A DNA stretch of 64,000 nucleotides, taken from the NCBI GenBank assembly GCA_946902875.1, contig OX336339.1, positions 22,537,349 through 22,601,348 on the forward strand. Direction: 5' to 3'. Each line of letters starts with the position of its first letter. Position 1 is the stretch's first letter. The stretch is from Nematopogon swammerdamellus. Lineage: Eukaryota > Arthropoda > Insecta > Lepidoptera > Adelidae. Of the stretch, positions 54,341-64,000 are shown piece after piece. Made by a program: the position numbers and the translations under genes. Under the pieces are notes generated by a model, which was not told where the DNA came from, did not search any database, and saw only the letters and a program-made list of their open reading frames with translations.

Positions 54341-55061
54341 GGAATTTTCAGAAGAAACACTGCACGGTCCGCCGGCAACGATCACAGGAAGAGCACCGAC
54401 ATGGCACATGGCAGTCTCGCCAGAAAAGTTGTGTAATAGGCCGAGGTAATATCTAGCAGTCGACGATGTCGATTTAAATAAAAATAACATCATACGGTCA
54501 GGCAGAAAAACACAATGACGACTCCGAACATCGAAATACAATCAGGGTTGCAGGAGTAGAATGCAATACTCGTCCGCGGCATGTATGGGAGGGGTCTCCC
54601 GGCCGCGCGCGGGTCATCGGACAAAAGGCTCGTCGTTCCTTTTGTTCGAGTAACTTTTGAGACTAATGAGGTAACCGTAGATACTGGCCGATGTATGGAA
54701 GCGTGCGTTCGCCGTACGAACCCCGCGCCACACAACCGCCCCCGCTTCTCCCGCTCGTCCAACGAAACAATACTCTGCTATGAAACAGTTTTCGAAAATC
54801 CTATTATATGGACGTGAGCGCGGTACGTCGCCCGAAGCGTGCGTAACAGAATACGTTATTGTATGGAGTTTAATCATGTATTTTCGCACAGCTATATGGA
54901 AGATTTAGTTACATAATTATGGCTCGGAGTGTTCGATATTGTTTGGTAATTTTTCATTGGCAGCTTTTCTCGCCTTTTTTTCGATAAGCAGGGCTGACAA
55001 CTTCGAAAACTCATAATTTTAGTTCGTAAGTATAGTTCAGAGCTTTGTGTTTTTATTTGTA
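54341..55061. other. Intergenic, nothing supported
   Basis: Overlapping ORFs of 77-91 codons at 54490-54889 lie antiparallel on a GC-rich patch and show no domain. Confidence 0.4.
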
Positions 55062-55215
55062 ACTAGCAACCCCAGTCCCGGCTTCGTAGGTACAATAACA
55101 TAAAACGTTGCCGAGAAAGTAAGTTATCCAATAGTGGAAACCCCATTCGAATCAATTCAGTGGTTTTGAGGAGAAGAGTTACAACGCGAAAATCAACTCT
55201 CATTTATAAGTTAGT
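55062..55215 (-). repeat. Possible antisense end of an AACTAGC-type element
   Basis: AACTAGCAACCCCAGTCCCGG, AAAACGTTGCCGAGAAAGTAAG, CCCCATTCGAATCAATTCAGTGGTTTTGAGG. The ACTAGC-CCCGG opening is the reverse complement of the GCCGCGGGC...CTAGT endings seen at 60010. Diverged single copy. Confidence 0.4.
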
Positions 55216-55933
55216 CACCTACTGCTTAGTATTAGTGTGACTCATGCACGTGGTAGAGACAGTCAGCTCATCGAAAAAAATTTTTTATAATTTTAAACAT
55301 ATGTTTATAATGTTGCATGTTTTTAAATAGAACCGGCACGGGTGGCGATGCCGAGCGCAGCGGTCTGTCGAATGAAGACACTCACGCACAGATATTGAAA
55401 GGTTCGAAATTTGAAAAGACCTGACCAAAATTCGGACATAAAAAAGTCCGAACTTTTTAGTCACAAAATGAAATAATTAATCCCACGAACTTGAGTTGAA
55501 ATGAGACTAACTAGTTTAATTACTTGTATGTAGTTTTATAAAGATTGAAGAATGATCTAATACTTATATTTAATTTTTAAGAAGTTTAATGCTAAAATTA
55601 AATATTCATTCAGAATTTTTCCATCTATGTAAAAAATCCGGACAAAATAAAAAGTTCGGGCGGATGGCAACCCTAGTCACAGTCAACAGCATATTTTCTC
55701 CTCGCGAAACTACGCTCAGTGAGAGGCGGCATGCTTGCTCCGAGGTGGTCAAAATGGTCGTCAAGACATTTTGTTCGCGCGCCTTTTGAAGACAGTTCGT
55801 AGACAGTTTCCAGCTTCTAGGAGTCAGGAATCACGTTTATCGGAAGACCGTTGCATACTTGCGTGGTACATCCCTCACATTTACTACCGTTCAATTAACA
55901 CAATGAAAATAATTTAACATTTATTTCAATCTT
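55216..55933. other. Intergenic with a fragment ending GATGGCAACCCTAG
   Basis: 55415-55675 holds TTCGGACATAAAAAAGTCCG and TCCGGACAAAATAAAAAGTTCGGG, then GATGGCAACCCTAGTCAC, echoing the TGGCAACCCTG end of the MITE at 18830. No opposite terminus is visible. Confidence 0.4.
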
Positions 55934-56152
55934 TTTTTAAAAAATCGCATCCAAATCGTGAGACGTATTTTTTTTATTACTTCATAATTACTTCATTATC
56001 TGATTACTAACAAAGCTAAGAACCATGCCGGTTAAAACAGCTTTCTAACGAAACAAAAAAACCACATCTAAATCGGTCCATCCGTCTGGGAGCTACGATG
56101 CCACAGACAGACACACAGATACACCTCAACTTTTTCGTCGGGAGTTAAAAAA
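55934..56152 (-). repeat. Rep-C element, copy IV, partial
   Basis: Minus orientation: ATCGTGAGACGTATTTTTTT, TGCCGGTTAAAACAGCTTTC, AATCGGTCCATCCGTCTGGG, AGCTACGATGCCACAGACAG, then CTTTTTCGTCGGGAGTTAAAAAA, the terminus. The palindromic half is missing. Confidence 0.78.
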
Positions 56153-56722
56153 ACATACACTTAACACAGTTTTAATTGACATATTGAACTAATGAAGCCA
56201 ACAAAATAATAATTAAAATAAAGTCCTCGCACGCGAGTAAATTAATATCACAATCACGAAGGAGAATCTATGCGCAAACAATTTTGAGGAACAGCAACGA
56301 GCGACCTGCGCCTTGTGCCGCCGCCTAGTGGAGAAGAGGCTTCGTAATAAAAGTCATATTTCACAGGTTGTTAGGCAAAAAAGGTCAGGTTTCAGGCGTG
56401 AGGCGCGGAGGCCATACAGTGCTAGTGGTACTGGGGGCTCGTTACTCGGCGATGTTTTAAAATAATTAAAGCACGACCTCGTCGGGGGTACGGGCGCGGG
56501 GGCGGGGGAGGCTGGTGCGGGGGCGCGGTGTGATGAGATAACGTTGACATCGATGAAATAATTTAATGAGCGGTTTTTGGGAGAAGCGCAATTATAATAA
56601 TATCGACGATTTAGGAAAATGTCTATAAAATTAAAGGTGGGACCGATGAAGTGAGGCCGTCGACGCGGCACGGCGCGTCAAATTATTCTTTGTATGAAAT
56701 TGTTTGAAGTAAACTGCACTAC
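56153..56722. other. Intergenic with a GC-rich patch
   Basis: 56480-56530 is G-rich (GGGGGCGCGG). The 105-codon minus ORF over it has no domain. Confidence 0.4.
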
Positions 56723-56895
56723 ACAGTACCCAGAAGTAAGTAATGTGAACATCTAGTTTTAGAAAGAGGCAATCCGGCTGTAGAGCGTCGTCTCTGTCTC
56801 ACAGAGACAAGCGAGTTCGTGCGACAGAGCCACACTCTACAGCCGGATTTTTTCTCTCTAAAGCTCCATGTTCATTACTTACTGCCGGGTACTAT
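56723..56895. mobile_element. Foldback MITE, copy 2
   Basis: ACAGTACCCAGAAGTAAGTAATG...TTAGAAAGAGGCAATCCGGCTGTAGAGCG is inverted towards GGGTACTAT. The 173-bp length and the arm motifs match copy 1 at 41526-41698, with the central loop diverged. A perfect 11-bp hairpin (CGTATGGACAA) lies just downstream at 56930-56953. Confidence 0.87.
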
Positions 56896-57152
56896 ACTTG
56901 GCAGAAGCGCCCTCGGCGCGGCAAGCAATTCGTATGGACAATTTTGTCCATACGACAATTTGGTCTCACCTTAATTCGAACCGGCTGATCGCTATTATTT
57001 TCATTAAAAAGATAAATGAGCAATGATTAAATTCAACCCATAAAAATAGTTAATTCCGCTATTTTTCCCCCCAAGTATAGTCTCATGTCCTTCAAAAGAG
57101 GCGTGAATGGGCACCTGTCAAGCCGGCATGGCATTCGCAGCCCCCGCATGCG

Positions 57153-57382
57153 ACCGAATGTCCATGGGCGTCGCTAAACACCTTATGGGTGACTCGGCGC
57201 CACATGTCGCGCTTAGTATAAAAAAAAATATATATATTTATTTTTGCCTAGGCTGTGAAAGTTTAAAAAAAACTTTTTGTGCTGGTATATGAATTAGGTA
57301 AACACTTTTTTTATAGAAATCGCGACACGTGCCGCCGATCCATCCATAAGGTGTTTAACGACGCCCATGGACATTCGTTTCG
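57153..57382. repeat. Inverted pair of a LINE-like 3' end
   Basis: 57153-57210 (CGAATGTCCATGGGCGTCG, CTAAACACCTTATGGGTGAC, CATGTCGCG) and 57325-57382 are inverse copies with about 57-bp arms. The centre is AT-rich with A-runs and T-runs, as if two polyA-tailed ends faced each other. CCATGGACATTCG-type wording is common at lepidopteran LINE ends. Confidence 0.75.
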
Positions 57383-58338
57383 TGTGAAAAAATGTTCTTT
57401 CATTTTGGAAATGTTATTCGCATCCTCTTAGGTTTTTACCTAAGGGATACCTACCTTTTACGGTATAGGGATAAATAGAGCGATGTTGTATAATAATTTC
57501 TCCGTATATCTATTTGAAATGAATGAAAAATTAATGGTGGCACGCAGCACATATCGAAGCATATCATATCGATATTGCGACGTGACGTCGCATCACTACG
57601 CGCACCCTTCTATTGTACTCCGGTAAATAGGTGAATTTTAAACGCATGTAAATTAAATTGAAATTTTAATGACATTATCCTAAGCGAAGATTTTGTAACG
57701 ACATGGCGGCGGGGGTGGTGGCTGGGCCGCGGGGGAGGGGCGGCGGGACGGAGGCGGGGTGGTATCCGAGGAAGTGACTGCTTATTATGTACATTTTCAG
57801 TAGCTATTTTCGGAGATTGTCGATTATTCGTTTTATGTCGAGACGTCTTGTTATATTACGACACCTTAAAGTGTGTGTACCTATAGTAAGGTTTAAAATT
57901 GTATTTCCTACCTGTGGTTCCCAACTTTCACTGTCCTGTTATTGAAAGGCATGGCTTGTAATTGAATGAATCATATATTAATTGCTCATTATACATTAAT
58001 TGATTTGTTTTGAAGAGCTAATAATTATCTTATAGTACAGGCAGATTTTTTTTTTTTAAATATTATATTATTTTGTTTATTCATTTATGATTCCTTAAAA
58101 TATATTTTCGTAAACTGACATTATCCAATAAGAGTGCCACGCTATAGGAACCACGGAACTCAGCTACAAAGAATATATTATACCGTAGCGTTTCTAATAT
58201 TTGCCCAAATTAAATTTGCTATTGAACCGGCTTTAAAGCAAGCGGAGCCGCGTCTTACATTGTGTCCTCTTACTTCTACTTTATGTGTATGTGTTTCATT
58301 GTATTTTTTTTAAGTATTGTTAAGTTATTATTATAAAG
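57383..58338. other. Intergenic with one GC-rich patch
   Basis: 57700-57765 is G-rich. 57580-57600 has the palindrome GCGACGTGACGTCGC. No gene seen. Confidence 0.4.
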
Positions 58339-58440
58339 CAGAGTTTCTTAAACTTTTTGCAGTCACGGACCACTTTCAGAATTAATAAAAATCCGCGGAC
58401 CCCTGTCAAATAATATTTTAGGTTAGGAAAAAAAACAAGC
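58339..58440 (+). mobile_element. hAT-like element, truncated left end
   Basis: CAGAGTTTCTTAAACTTTTTG followed by GTCACGGACCACTTTCAG and ATCCGCGGACCCCTG. CAG-GTTTCTYAAACTTTTT starts are typical of hAT (Charlie-like) termini. No right end or target duplication can be found, so it is a fragment. Confidence 0.5.
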
Positions 58441-58674
58441 CTTATTTATATTAAAAAATCACTTTTAAATTATAGGGAGGGGGGTGAGGGAGGGGCGGGA
58501 GGGGAGGTAGAGGTAGAGGGATGGAATCCCCCTTATCCTTATCCTTTCCTTTCTTCCTTACCTCTAATAAAATCCAACGTCTGCTTTCTGTCTGTCTGTA
58601 TGTATGTCTGTCTGTTTACCATCTTTGGGGTTGCCATATTTACTCGAAGTATCGATGATGGCGGCTCAACGGAA

Positions 58675-59300
58675 GGGAGGGAGAGGCAGGGAGATGGAGG
58701 GAGAGGGAGAGGGAGAGGGAGAGGGAGAGGGAGAGGGAGAGGGAGAGGGAGAGGGAGAGGGAGAGGGAGAGGAGGGAGAGGGAGAGGGAGAGGGAGAGGC
58801 AGAGGCAGAGGCAGAGGGAGAGGGAGAGGGAGAGGGAGAGGGAGAGGGAGAGGGAGAGGGAGAGGGAGAGGGAGAGGGAGAGGGAGAGGGAGAGGGAGAG
58901 GGAGAGGGAGAGGGAGAGGGAGAGGGCGAGGGAGAGGGAGAGGGAGAGGGAGAGGGAGAGGGAGAGGGAGAGGGAGAGGGTGAGGGAGAGGGTGAGGGAG
59001 AGGGAGAGGGAGAGGGAGAGGGAGAGGGAGAGGTAGAGGGAGAGGGAGAGGGAGAGGGAGAGGGAGAGGGAGAGGGAGAGGGAGAGGGAGAGGGAGAGGG
59101 AGAGGGAGAGGGAGAGGGAGAGGGAGAGGGAGAGGGAGAGGGAGAGGGAGAGGGAGAGGGAGAGGGAGAGGGAGAGGGAGAGGGAGAGGGAGAGGGAGAG
59201 GGAGAGGGAGAGGGAGAGGGAGAGGGAGAGGGAGAGGGAGAGGGAGAGGGAGAGGGAGAGGGAGAGGGAGAGGGAGAGGGAGAGGGAGAGGGAGAGGGAG
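58675..59300. repeat. (GGGAGA)n hexanucleotide array, about 625 bp
   Basis: A purine-only strand of GAGAGG/GGGAGA units. A few variant units lie at 58796-58818 (GAGGCA), 58927, 58981-58994 and 59032. The last ~265 bp (59036-59300) are perfect. Frames read as Gly-Glu, Gly-Arg and Ser-Leu repeats on the two strands; these are artefacts. Such a polypurine tract could form triplex (H-) DNA. Confidence 0.97.
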
Positions 59301-59643
59301 ATTAAAATAGGGAATGATTTCAAAATTAGATTTTAGGAGTTTATAAAATTTTGTACAGAGATGAATTGCATCCTGAGGAAGGACATAGTCTCAAAAAACA
59401 ACCCTTAAGGGGGTGAAATAGGAGATGCGAAAGTTTGTATGGGAGTATCGGTTTCTTAAAGGTAGGAACTTGAAACTCATAAGTATAGCTATTTATCATA
59501 TATAAAATATATAAAATAACGAAGTGGTCCAGGATTGTTGGATTTTCACATATAAGGGGAGGAAACGGAGTGTTAAAGATTGTATGGGAATATCGTTTTT
59601 TTTAAAGGAAAATCATAATTATAGCTACTCAAAACAAATAAAT

Positions 59644-59680
59644 GGGGGGAGGGGGGGGGGGGGGGGGGGGTGGGTGTGTC
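59644..59680. repeat. Poly-G tract
   Basis: A G-run with single A and T interruptions, next to the 68-bp array. Confidence 0.95.
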
Positions 59681-59682
59681 GG

Positions 59683-59995
59683 TGGCCTCGCCCTTAGTTA
59701 CTTACTTTCTTCGTGGAGGTTTATTGTATTCCAGAATGCAGCTTAGCCTGAAGCCTCGCCGTTAGTTACTTACTTTCTTAGATAAGGTTTATCGTCTTCC
59801 TGAACGCAGCTCGGCTTTGGCCTCGCCCTTAGTTACTTACTTTCTTCGAGAAGGTTTATAGTCTTCCTGAACGCAGCTCGGCCTTCGGCCTCGCCCTTAA
59901 TTACTTACTTTCTTCGAGAAGGTTTATAGTCTTCCTGAACGCAGCTCGGCCTTCGGCCTCGCCCTCAGTTACTTAATGTCTTCTTTGAAATACGA
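59683..59995. repeat. 68-bp tandem repeat, about 4.6 copies
   Basis: Units start GGCCTCGCCCTTAGTTACTT at about 59684, 59752, 59819, 59887 and 59955 and contain GGTTTATAGTCTTCCTGAACG and GCAGCTCGGCCTT. The third and fourth are nearly identical; the outer ones are diverged. Confidence 0.93.
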
Positions 59996-60028
59996 ATTTC
60001 ACGCGAGCGGAGCCGCGGGCTCAGCTAG

Positions 60029-61019
60029 TTATAATATAAAGGATTAAATTTTTTTTTACAATTTACGCACACGCACTTAAAACGCTTTAAAAATCTTAAT
60101 ATACATATATAGACATATATTTATGGAAACTGACACGTTTGGCTATATCAGCCCACAACACTGGGTGAACTTGGTGCCATGTCAGTGCTTCCCTTCATTT
60201 CTAGTAAAGTTCTTATTGTTCTAGTAAAGTATTGTTTATTTGTTTTTGTATTACCTAATAGGTGATTCTAGACGAATGTAGGCCCCTCCACCTCCCCTGG
60301 GGTGAGTCAATGCCATCGTGCAATTTATCAGTACCTACATTTATATCATCAGCACAGCCGAATACTCGCAAACGGTGTAATGTTTAAAATGGACTCGCAC
60401 TGTTTGCATTTTTTTATGAGATTATATTAAAAGCTCTGGAAAAGCCCGAACCGATATGGGTATTATTTATTCCGAGGTTCATGCTCGAACGAGCGCCGTA
60501 TTCGAGAAAACAGAACACTTTTTAAAGCTTGACCATTAGGGCGCTTGCACATTTCACTGAGATTGTAACGGATTTCGTGTTTGGTAGGTAACGCATTAGT
60601 GCTTATTACACCATGCAAAATAATTAAGCCATGTTGATTATTTCATGATTAATAACTTGTTTGTCATATTAAACGAATATACCTACTGATTTTTATCTCG
60701 TCGTATTTTTAAGAAGATGCTTGGGAAATATTACAAATATAGCACAAAACAAAACCACAGTACACAAATAACATGTGCGTAAACATATTAATTTATTGCA
60801 GTAGATTTAGAAGGTACAGAAAATTCTGAAATATAAATCTTTTTTATTTTTAAATTGCCTTTCTCTCCAGCAAGTAGGTACTATATGATTAGGAAATTAG
60901 AAATAAGTTGATACGCCCACTTGCGCTACCTACGCTATATAATAAAAAAAAAACAGGTGGCGTTCGATTGACACCCGACAGAAGCGAAGATTCTATGCAA
61001 AAAAAAAATACAATAGAAA
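60029..61019. other. Intergenic with a SINE-1 remnant
   Basis: Apart from the SINE-1 tail at 60121-60196 nothing is recognised. TTCTAGTAAAGT occurs twice (60200-60230). Confidence 0.4.
60121..60196 (-). repeat. SINE-1 3' fragment
   Basis: TTATGGAAACTGACACGTTTGGC, CAGCCCACAACACTGGGTG and GGTGCCATGTCAGTGCTTCCCTT match the reverse complement of the SINE-1 tail. Confidence 0.8.
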
Positions 61020-61172
61020 TGAAAAAAAAATCCGTAGAACTCGGGATTCGAACTCGTGTCCACCTGAACGAAACTTGTTCTGTGAAGAAGACGACTTCTA
61101 TACTGCAAGGGCTACCGAGACCTATAAACGACTGAAATAATTACCGCTTATCCACTCAGCAGCACCGGTTTT
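61020..61172 (-). repeat. tRNA-like SINE or tRNA-derived repeat
   Basis: On the minus strand there is an A-box-like TGCTGAGTGGATAAGCGG and a B box GAGTTCGAATCCC about 90 nt apart, then GAGTTCTACGGATTTTTTTT, a Pol III-type T-run. The spacing is too long for an ordinary tRNA and no anticodon arm is evident. A single copy in this window. Confidence 0.5.
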
Positions 61173-62640
61173 TTATTCGAAAAAGTTAACGGCGGCGACG
61201 GCTACTTTTTTTCTCAGCAGCCCGGCCGCTGACAGCGCAACGACGCTAGAAGTTGCGCTTCAAGATTCGGATTAAAATTTAAGTCGCCATCAGAAGGTCT
61301 GAAATCAATTGAAGTGTTCGCGTTTCCGTTTCAGAAGCAGACCGGAATGGATCGGACCGCGCGCAGTGTGCGTCCGGCTCGCCACGGTCCGCGTTGTACG
61401 TGACCGGAGTGGATCCGAGGGGATTTGTACAGGCCGCGTCCGCCGCAACCCGCGCGCCCTGTCGTCACTCCGGACTCCGCCCCCCGCACCGCGCACACAC
61501 GCGCGTCACTTACATTCAGAAATGTCATTAATGTCACGTTTTGTAGAACGCTCAACTAGCGGATAAGCCACTGCTCATATTCGATCATGAATATGTTTGA
61601 AATTGAATCGAAATGTTACCTGAATACCTAGCTATAAGTAAGTTACAAGTGCGTACAAGTATATACGCATAATATTGCGGTGATCACAACGGCTGCGGCG
61701 CGTCGCCTCACTTCGCACTCGACTCGTCACAAAAGTTTTGGATTTAGGGCGCTAAGCTGACAGTTGGAAGCTCCGCTCGGATTTATCTTCAGATAAATTT
61801 CCTGGAAACTTTGTCAAAATTAATTAAATATCGCCCGACATTCCCTGCCCAGCGTTCTCGGCTAAATAGAGTGCAGAACGCAATTTAACTTTGATAGGCG
61901 GTGAACAGGTAACTCGCAGTAATAATTCACAATCACCGAATTGACTTGTTTCAAAACTCAATTATTTCTGTTTTTATTTATTACCACGAGATCTTATGAG
62001 GGAGTTTACCTAAATGTTACACCTGGCACACTCGGACGATAATAATAATAAATTGACTCCACACAAATAAATCAAAAGTTGTCTAACTTTCCAGAGGTAT
62101 TTATGTTTATTTTCAGGTGAATAGCAAAGCCGTGCGTAGGTATATCGCAGCGCGCCGGTGATCCCCCGCGCGCGCCACGGGGACGGAAGTAGGTTCGACG
62201 CTTGCACGGAAGTAGACCCCATAGCCACATCCGGCAATAAGTTATAACACTGACTCCGCGCCCGGAATAAAAACGCCGCAGTATTAAACCATAATCTTGT
62301 AAATTTATTCATTGGCAGTGCAGGGTGCGCCGAGTCGGTTGCGTCAAAAGGGAACGTTTCTTGCGGGGCGGGGGCGGGGCGGGGCGGGAGCGGCGCGCCC
62401 AGCCAATCAATTAGTGAGAGTGTACGTGTCCTCGCCACCCGCCCCGCCTCGCCCCGCCCCGCCCCGCCCCGCCCGGCCTCGCCGTCACCTCTATACACAC
62501 GGCTCGACCGGTGCAAACACAAGCGGTGACGAATAGCTTTACACTTGAGACTTTCCTTCGTGGCCTCCTTGCTTATTGCATAGTTTCTCTACCTCTCTAC
62601 CCAATATACATATTTGATACTTGTAATAATTGATTTAAGC
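61173..62640. other. Intergenic with two GC-rich blocks
   Basis: 61330-61505 and 62310-62485 are CpG-rich. The second has GGGGCGGGGCGGGG and CCCCGCCCCGCCCCG runs on either side of AGCCAATCAATTAG (a CCAAT box at 62403). The 170-codon minus ORF at 62010-62522 crosses this block and has no domain. Confidence 0.4.
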
Positions 62641-62830
62641 TACATAAGTCTAAAGCCAAGTGCGAGTCAAACTCTCGTGGCGAGGGTTCCGTTTTCCGTG
62701 AAAAATTTAAGATTTTCATTTAGGTTTTCCTGTAAATTATAATATAATTTTATATTCGCAATTTTTTCAAAATTTTAGACTCAGTAGTTTCGGAGATCGA
62801 GTATACCTTATAAACCTTATATCTTATAAA
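62641..62830 (+). repeat. Rep-B-like fragment
   Basis: AAAGCCAAGTGCGAGTCAAACTC, CGAGGGTTCCGTTTTCC, then TTTTAGACTCAGTAGTTTCGGAGATCGAG, which is the reverse complement of the block at 14890-14925 and 27799-27828. Confidence 0.6.
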
Positions 62831-62963
62831 CTGTGTATTTTAAAATTATAACAAAAATACGGTTATATTTCTTATAATGAGCCTTTTCTATTGTTGTCAC
62901 ATGATTCACGTTAAAAATATTTTTTGTAACTTTCTAATTTTACCTCCAAAGTCAACAATAGCA

Positions 62964-63003
62964 ACAGTCGACTGTCTGCACCACTGAGCTATCGAGGCTG
63001 ACC
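62964..63003 (-). repeat. SINE-1 head fragment
   Basis: The reverse complement reads GTCAGCCTCGATAGCTCAGTGG then TGCAGACAGTCGACTGTT, matching the first 40 bases of the SINE-1 head. No body is attached, which is unusual for a retroposon, as 5' truncation normally removes the head. Confidence 0.65.
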
Positions 63004-63900
63004 TCTGTTCGCTTTCGCCAAACCCGCCACACTTTCGCAGATTAGTTGGCAGTAGAGTGCTTCAAACGGCGCGATTCTCTGAATTGTTCTTGTGTCGCAT
63101 TGCAAAGGTGTGCAATGGGCTTACGGGAAATATCTCTCTCTACTCCTACAATACAAAGAATATAAATGTTCAGTTCGCAGATTTAGTGCCTTTAGTCCGT
63201 CTACAAGCCAGACTTGCACCTCCTCGGGGAGCGAAATTGACTGCCCCTAAGACTGCGACCTCGAGCACAGCCACCCAGTTAGGATGCAACAAGAAATAAA
63301 TACATAAATACATCTCTTCAGTAAGGTTGGGACACAGATTGCTTAATAGTTACTTCGTAACAGATAAATCACTCCATAGAAAATGTTCCTACCTTCGGGC
63401 TTTAATAGCCTACTGCTCTACGTCGCCAATCGCTGCGTGCGAAAATGTACCATAACGATCGAGTGTAAAGTGGTTATTGCTTTGCAGCTGCGCGCAGTTG
63501 CGTGGGCGAGCGTCTATGTATACTTCGCGCGGCTGACGAATATTCCACTGAAATAGACCGCCGGCGGCCCGTCGGGCGGTAGGTAGTTACCGCGCGCAAG
63601 TACATATAGTGCGTGAGGCCTGATTGGGAGTTAGATTGCAAAGTGATAAGATAATAATGAAATGCTAAATCGGGTCCCAAACTTGAGTATGAGAAAACTG
63701 GAGTCACATTTACTGATACTATTTTCAAACATAGCCAACAGGGAAGCGCTAAAAGCGACAAACTGCTAAAAGTGGACCCATATAATATGTTATAGCGAGT
63801 TATGAGGTCGTAAGGCGGTGTAGGCGTCAATTATGCCATAACAAGTGCAGACACGTCACCTAACCTGCCGACACAGGCCCGGCGTGGGTGGAGTCTGTCG
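63004..63900. other. Intergenic, nothing supported
   Basis: The 118-codon minus ORF at 63474-63830 has no domain. No dispersed repeat recognised. Confidence 0.4.
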
Positions 63901-63912
63901 CGAGTCGCGACT

Positions 63913-63975
63913 CACGTGTGTATGTATAGACATACCGTCGCTCCAGTTCGGGTTCAGTCACATTTTTAGCGAAAA
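63913..63975 (+). promoter_or_regulatory. Possible core promoter and start codon at window edge
   Basis: A CACGTG E-box (63913-63918), a TATAGA box (63925-63930) and an insect-type initiator TCAGTC (63954-63959) are in order; the TATA box lies about 31 bp upstream of the initiator A. ATG at 63975 has an insect-like AAA context (GCGAAAATGAAC) and opens a frame that runs to the window end (MNFKCRL). The 5' leader would be only about 19 nt. All three motifs are short, so chance is possible. Confidence 0.3.
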
Positions 63976-64000
63976 TGAACTTTAAATGCAGGTTGATTCA

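Larger units (their letters stand above)
59310..60028 (+). mobile_element. Possible Helitron-like non-autonomous element, 3' part
   Basis: CCTTAAGGGGGTGAAATAGG and TTTGTATGGGAGTATCG text (partly repeated at 59580) is followed by the 68-bp array. It closes with ACGCGAGCG, a GAGCC-GCG-GGCTC hairpin (60010-60022), AG and CTAG (60025-60028) before T. Hairpin plus CTRR is the Helitron 3' signature, though the 2-nt spacing is shorter than usual. No 5' TC end is identified; the hexanucleotide array may lie inside the element. Confidence 0.4.

Noticed and set aside
58604..59323. Long ORFs on both strands over the hexanucleotide array (Gly-Glu, Gly-Arg and Ser-Leu repeats)
   Set aside because: Every frame of a pure GGGAGA array is open; there is no start context, no flanking domain and both strands are equally open.
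62010..62522. 170-codon minus-strand ORF
   Set aside because: Its N-terminal part is Gly/Arg from a (CCCCG)n patch and the rest has no domain.

Overview
The window looks like an insect nuclear genome, most probably a moth or butterfly (Lepidoptera). The background is AT-rich with short, very GC-rich patches, and it is crowded with small repeats whose type (GACA/CTGT-bearing elements, elements opening TTTTTAACCCCCGAC, polyA-tailed SINEs) is familiar from lepidopteran genomes. The order-level call is inference, since no host gene is present to confirm it. No host protein-coding gene, true tRNA gene or rRNA gene could be supported; long ORFs outside the mobile elements are low-complexity or chance ORFs.

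Layout. 1-3684 is the 3' part of a Gypsy (Ty3-type) LTR retrotransposon with an intact gag-pol frame that runs in from the left edge. 7695-7955 resembles a solo LTR. 8748-10994 (minus) is a 5'-truncated non-LTR retrotransposon with reverse transcriptase and a restriction-like endonuclease (R2/NeSL/Hero-like group). 13681-14047 and 18830-19206 are hAT-type MITEs with visible target-site duplications. 28661-29830 is an insertion bracketed by a perfect 15-bp direct repeat. 36821-37262, 38576-39026 and 50141-50507 are large inverted repeats. 39185-41177 joins the C-terminal end of a Helitron-type Pif1 helicase (minus) to a 131-bp minisatellite with higher-order structure. 44984-45592 and 48512-48899 are TIR elements at TA-rich targets. 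58675-59300 is a long GGGAGA hexanucleotide array, followed by a 68-bp tandem array.

Names used here. SINE-1: polyA-tailed SINE whose head combines tRNA-like boxes with a 5S-rRNA-like segment. SINE-2: SINE with a plain tRNA-like head but a body related to that of SINE-1. Rep-A: about 350-440 bp element with a GACA/CTGT microsatellite and a T-arm-like hairpin at one end. Rep-B: relative of Rep-A with a different interior. Rep-C: element with TTTTTAACCCCCGAC termini and an internal palindrome.

The most novel-looking signal is the SINE-1/SINE-2 pair: two different Pol III heads, one of them a tRNA/5S composite, on a shared body, with three body-only copies that all begin near the head-body junction. 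The elements act as a nested community rather than a pathway: SINE-1 sits inside Rep-C, a TIR element sits inside Rep-B, SINE-2 abuts SINE-1, and the two autonomous retroelements could in principle supply machinery in trans, although no specific partnership can be shown. At the right edge a TATA box, an initiator and a well-placed ATG hint at a gene that starts just as the window ends.
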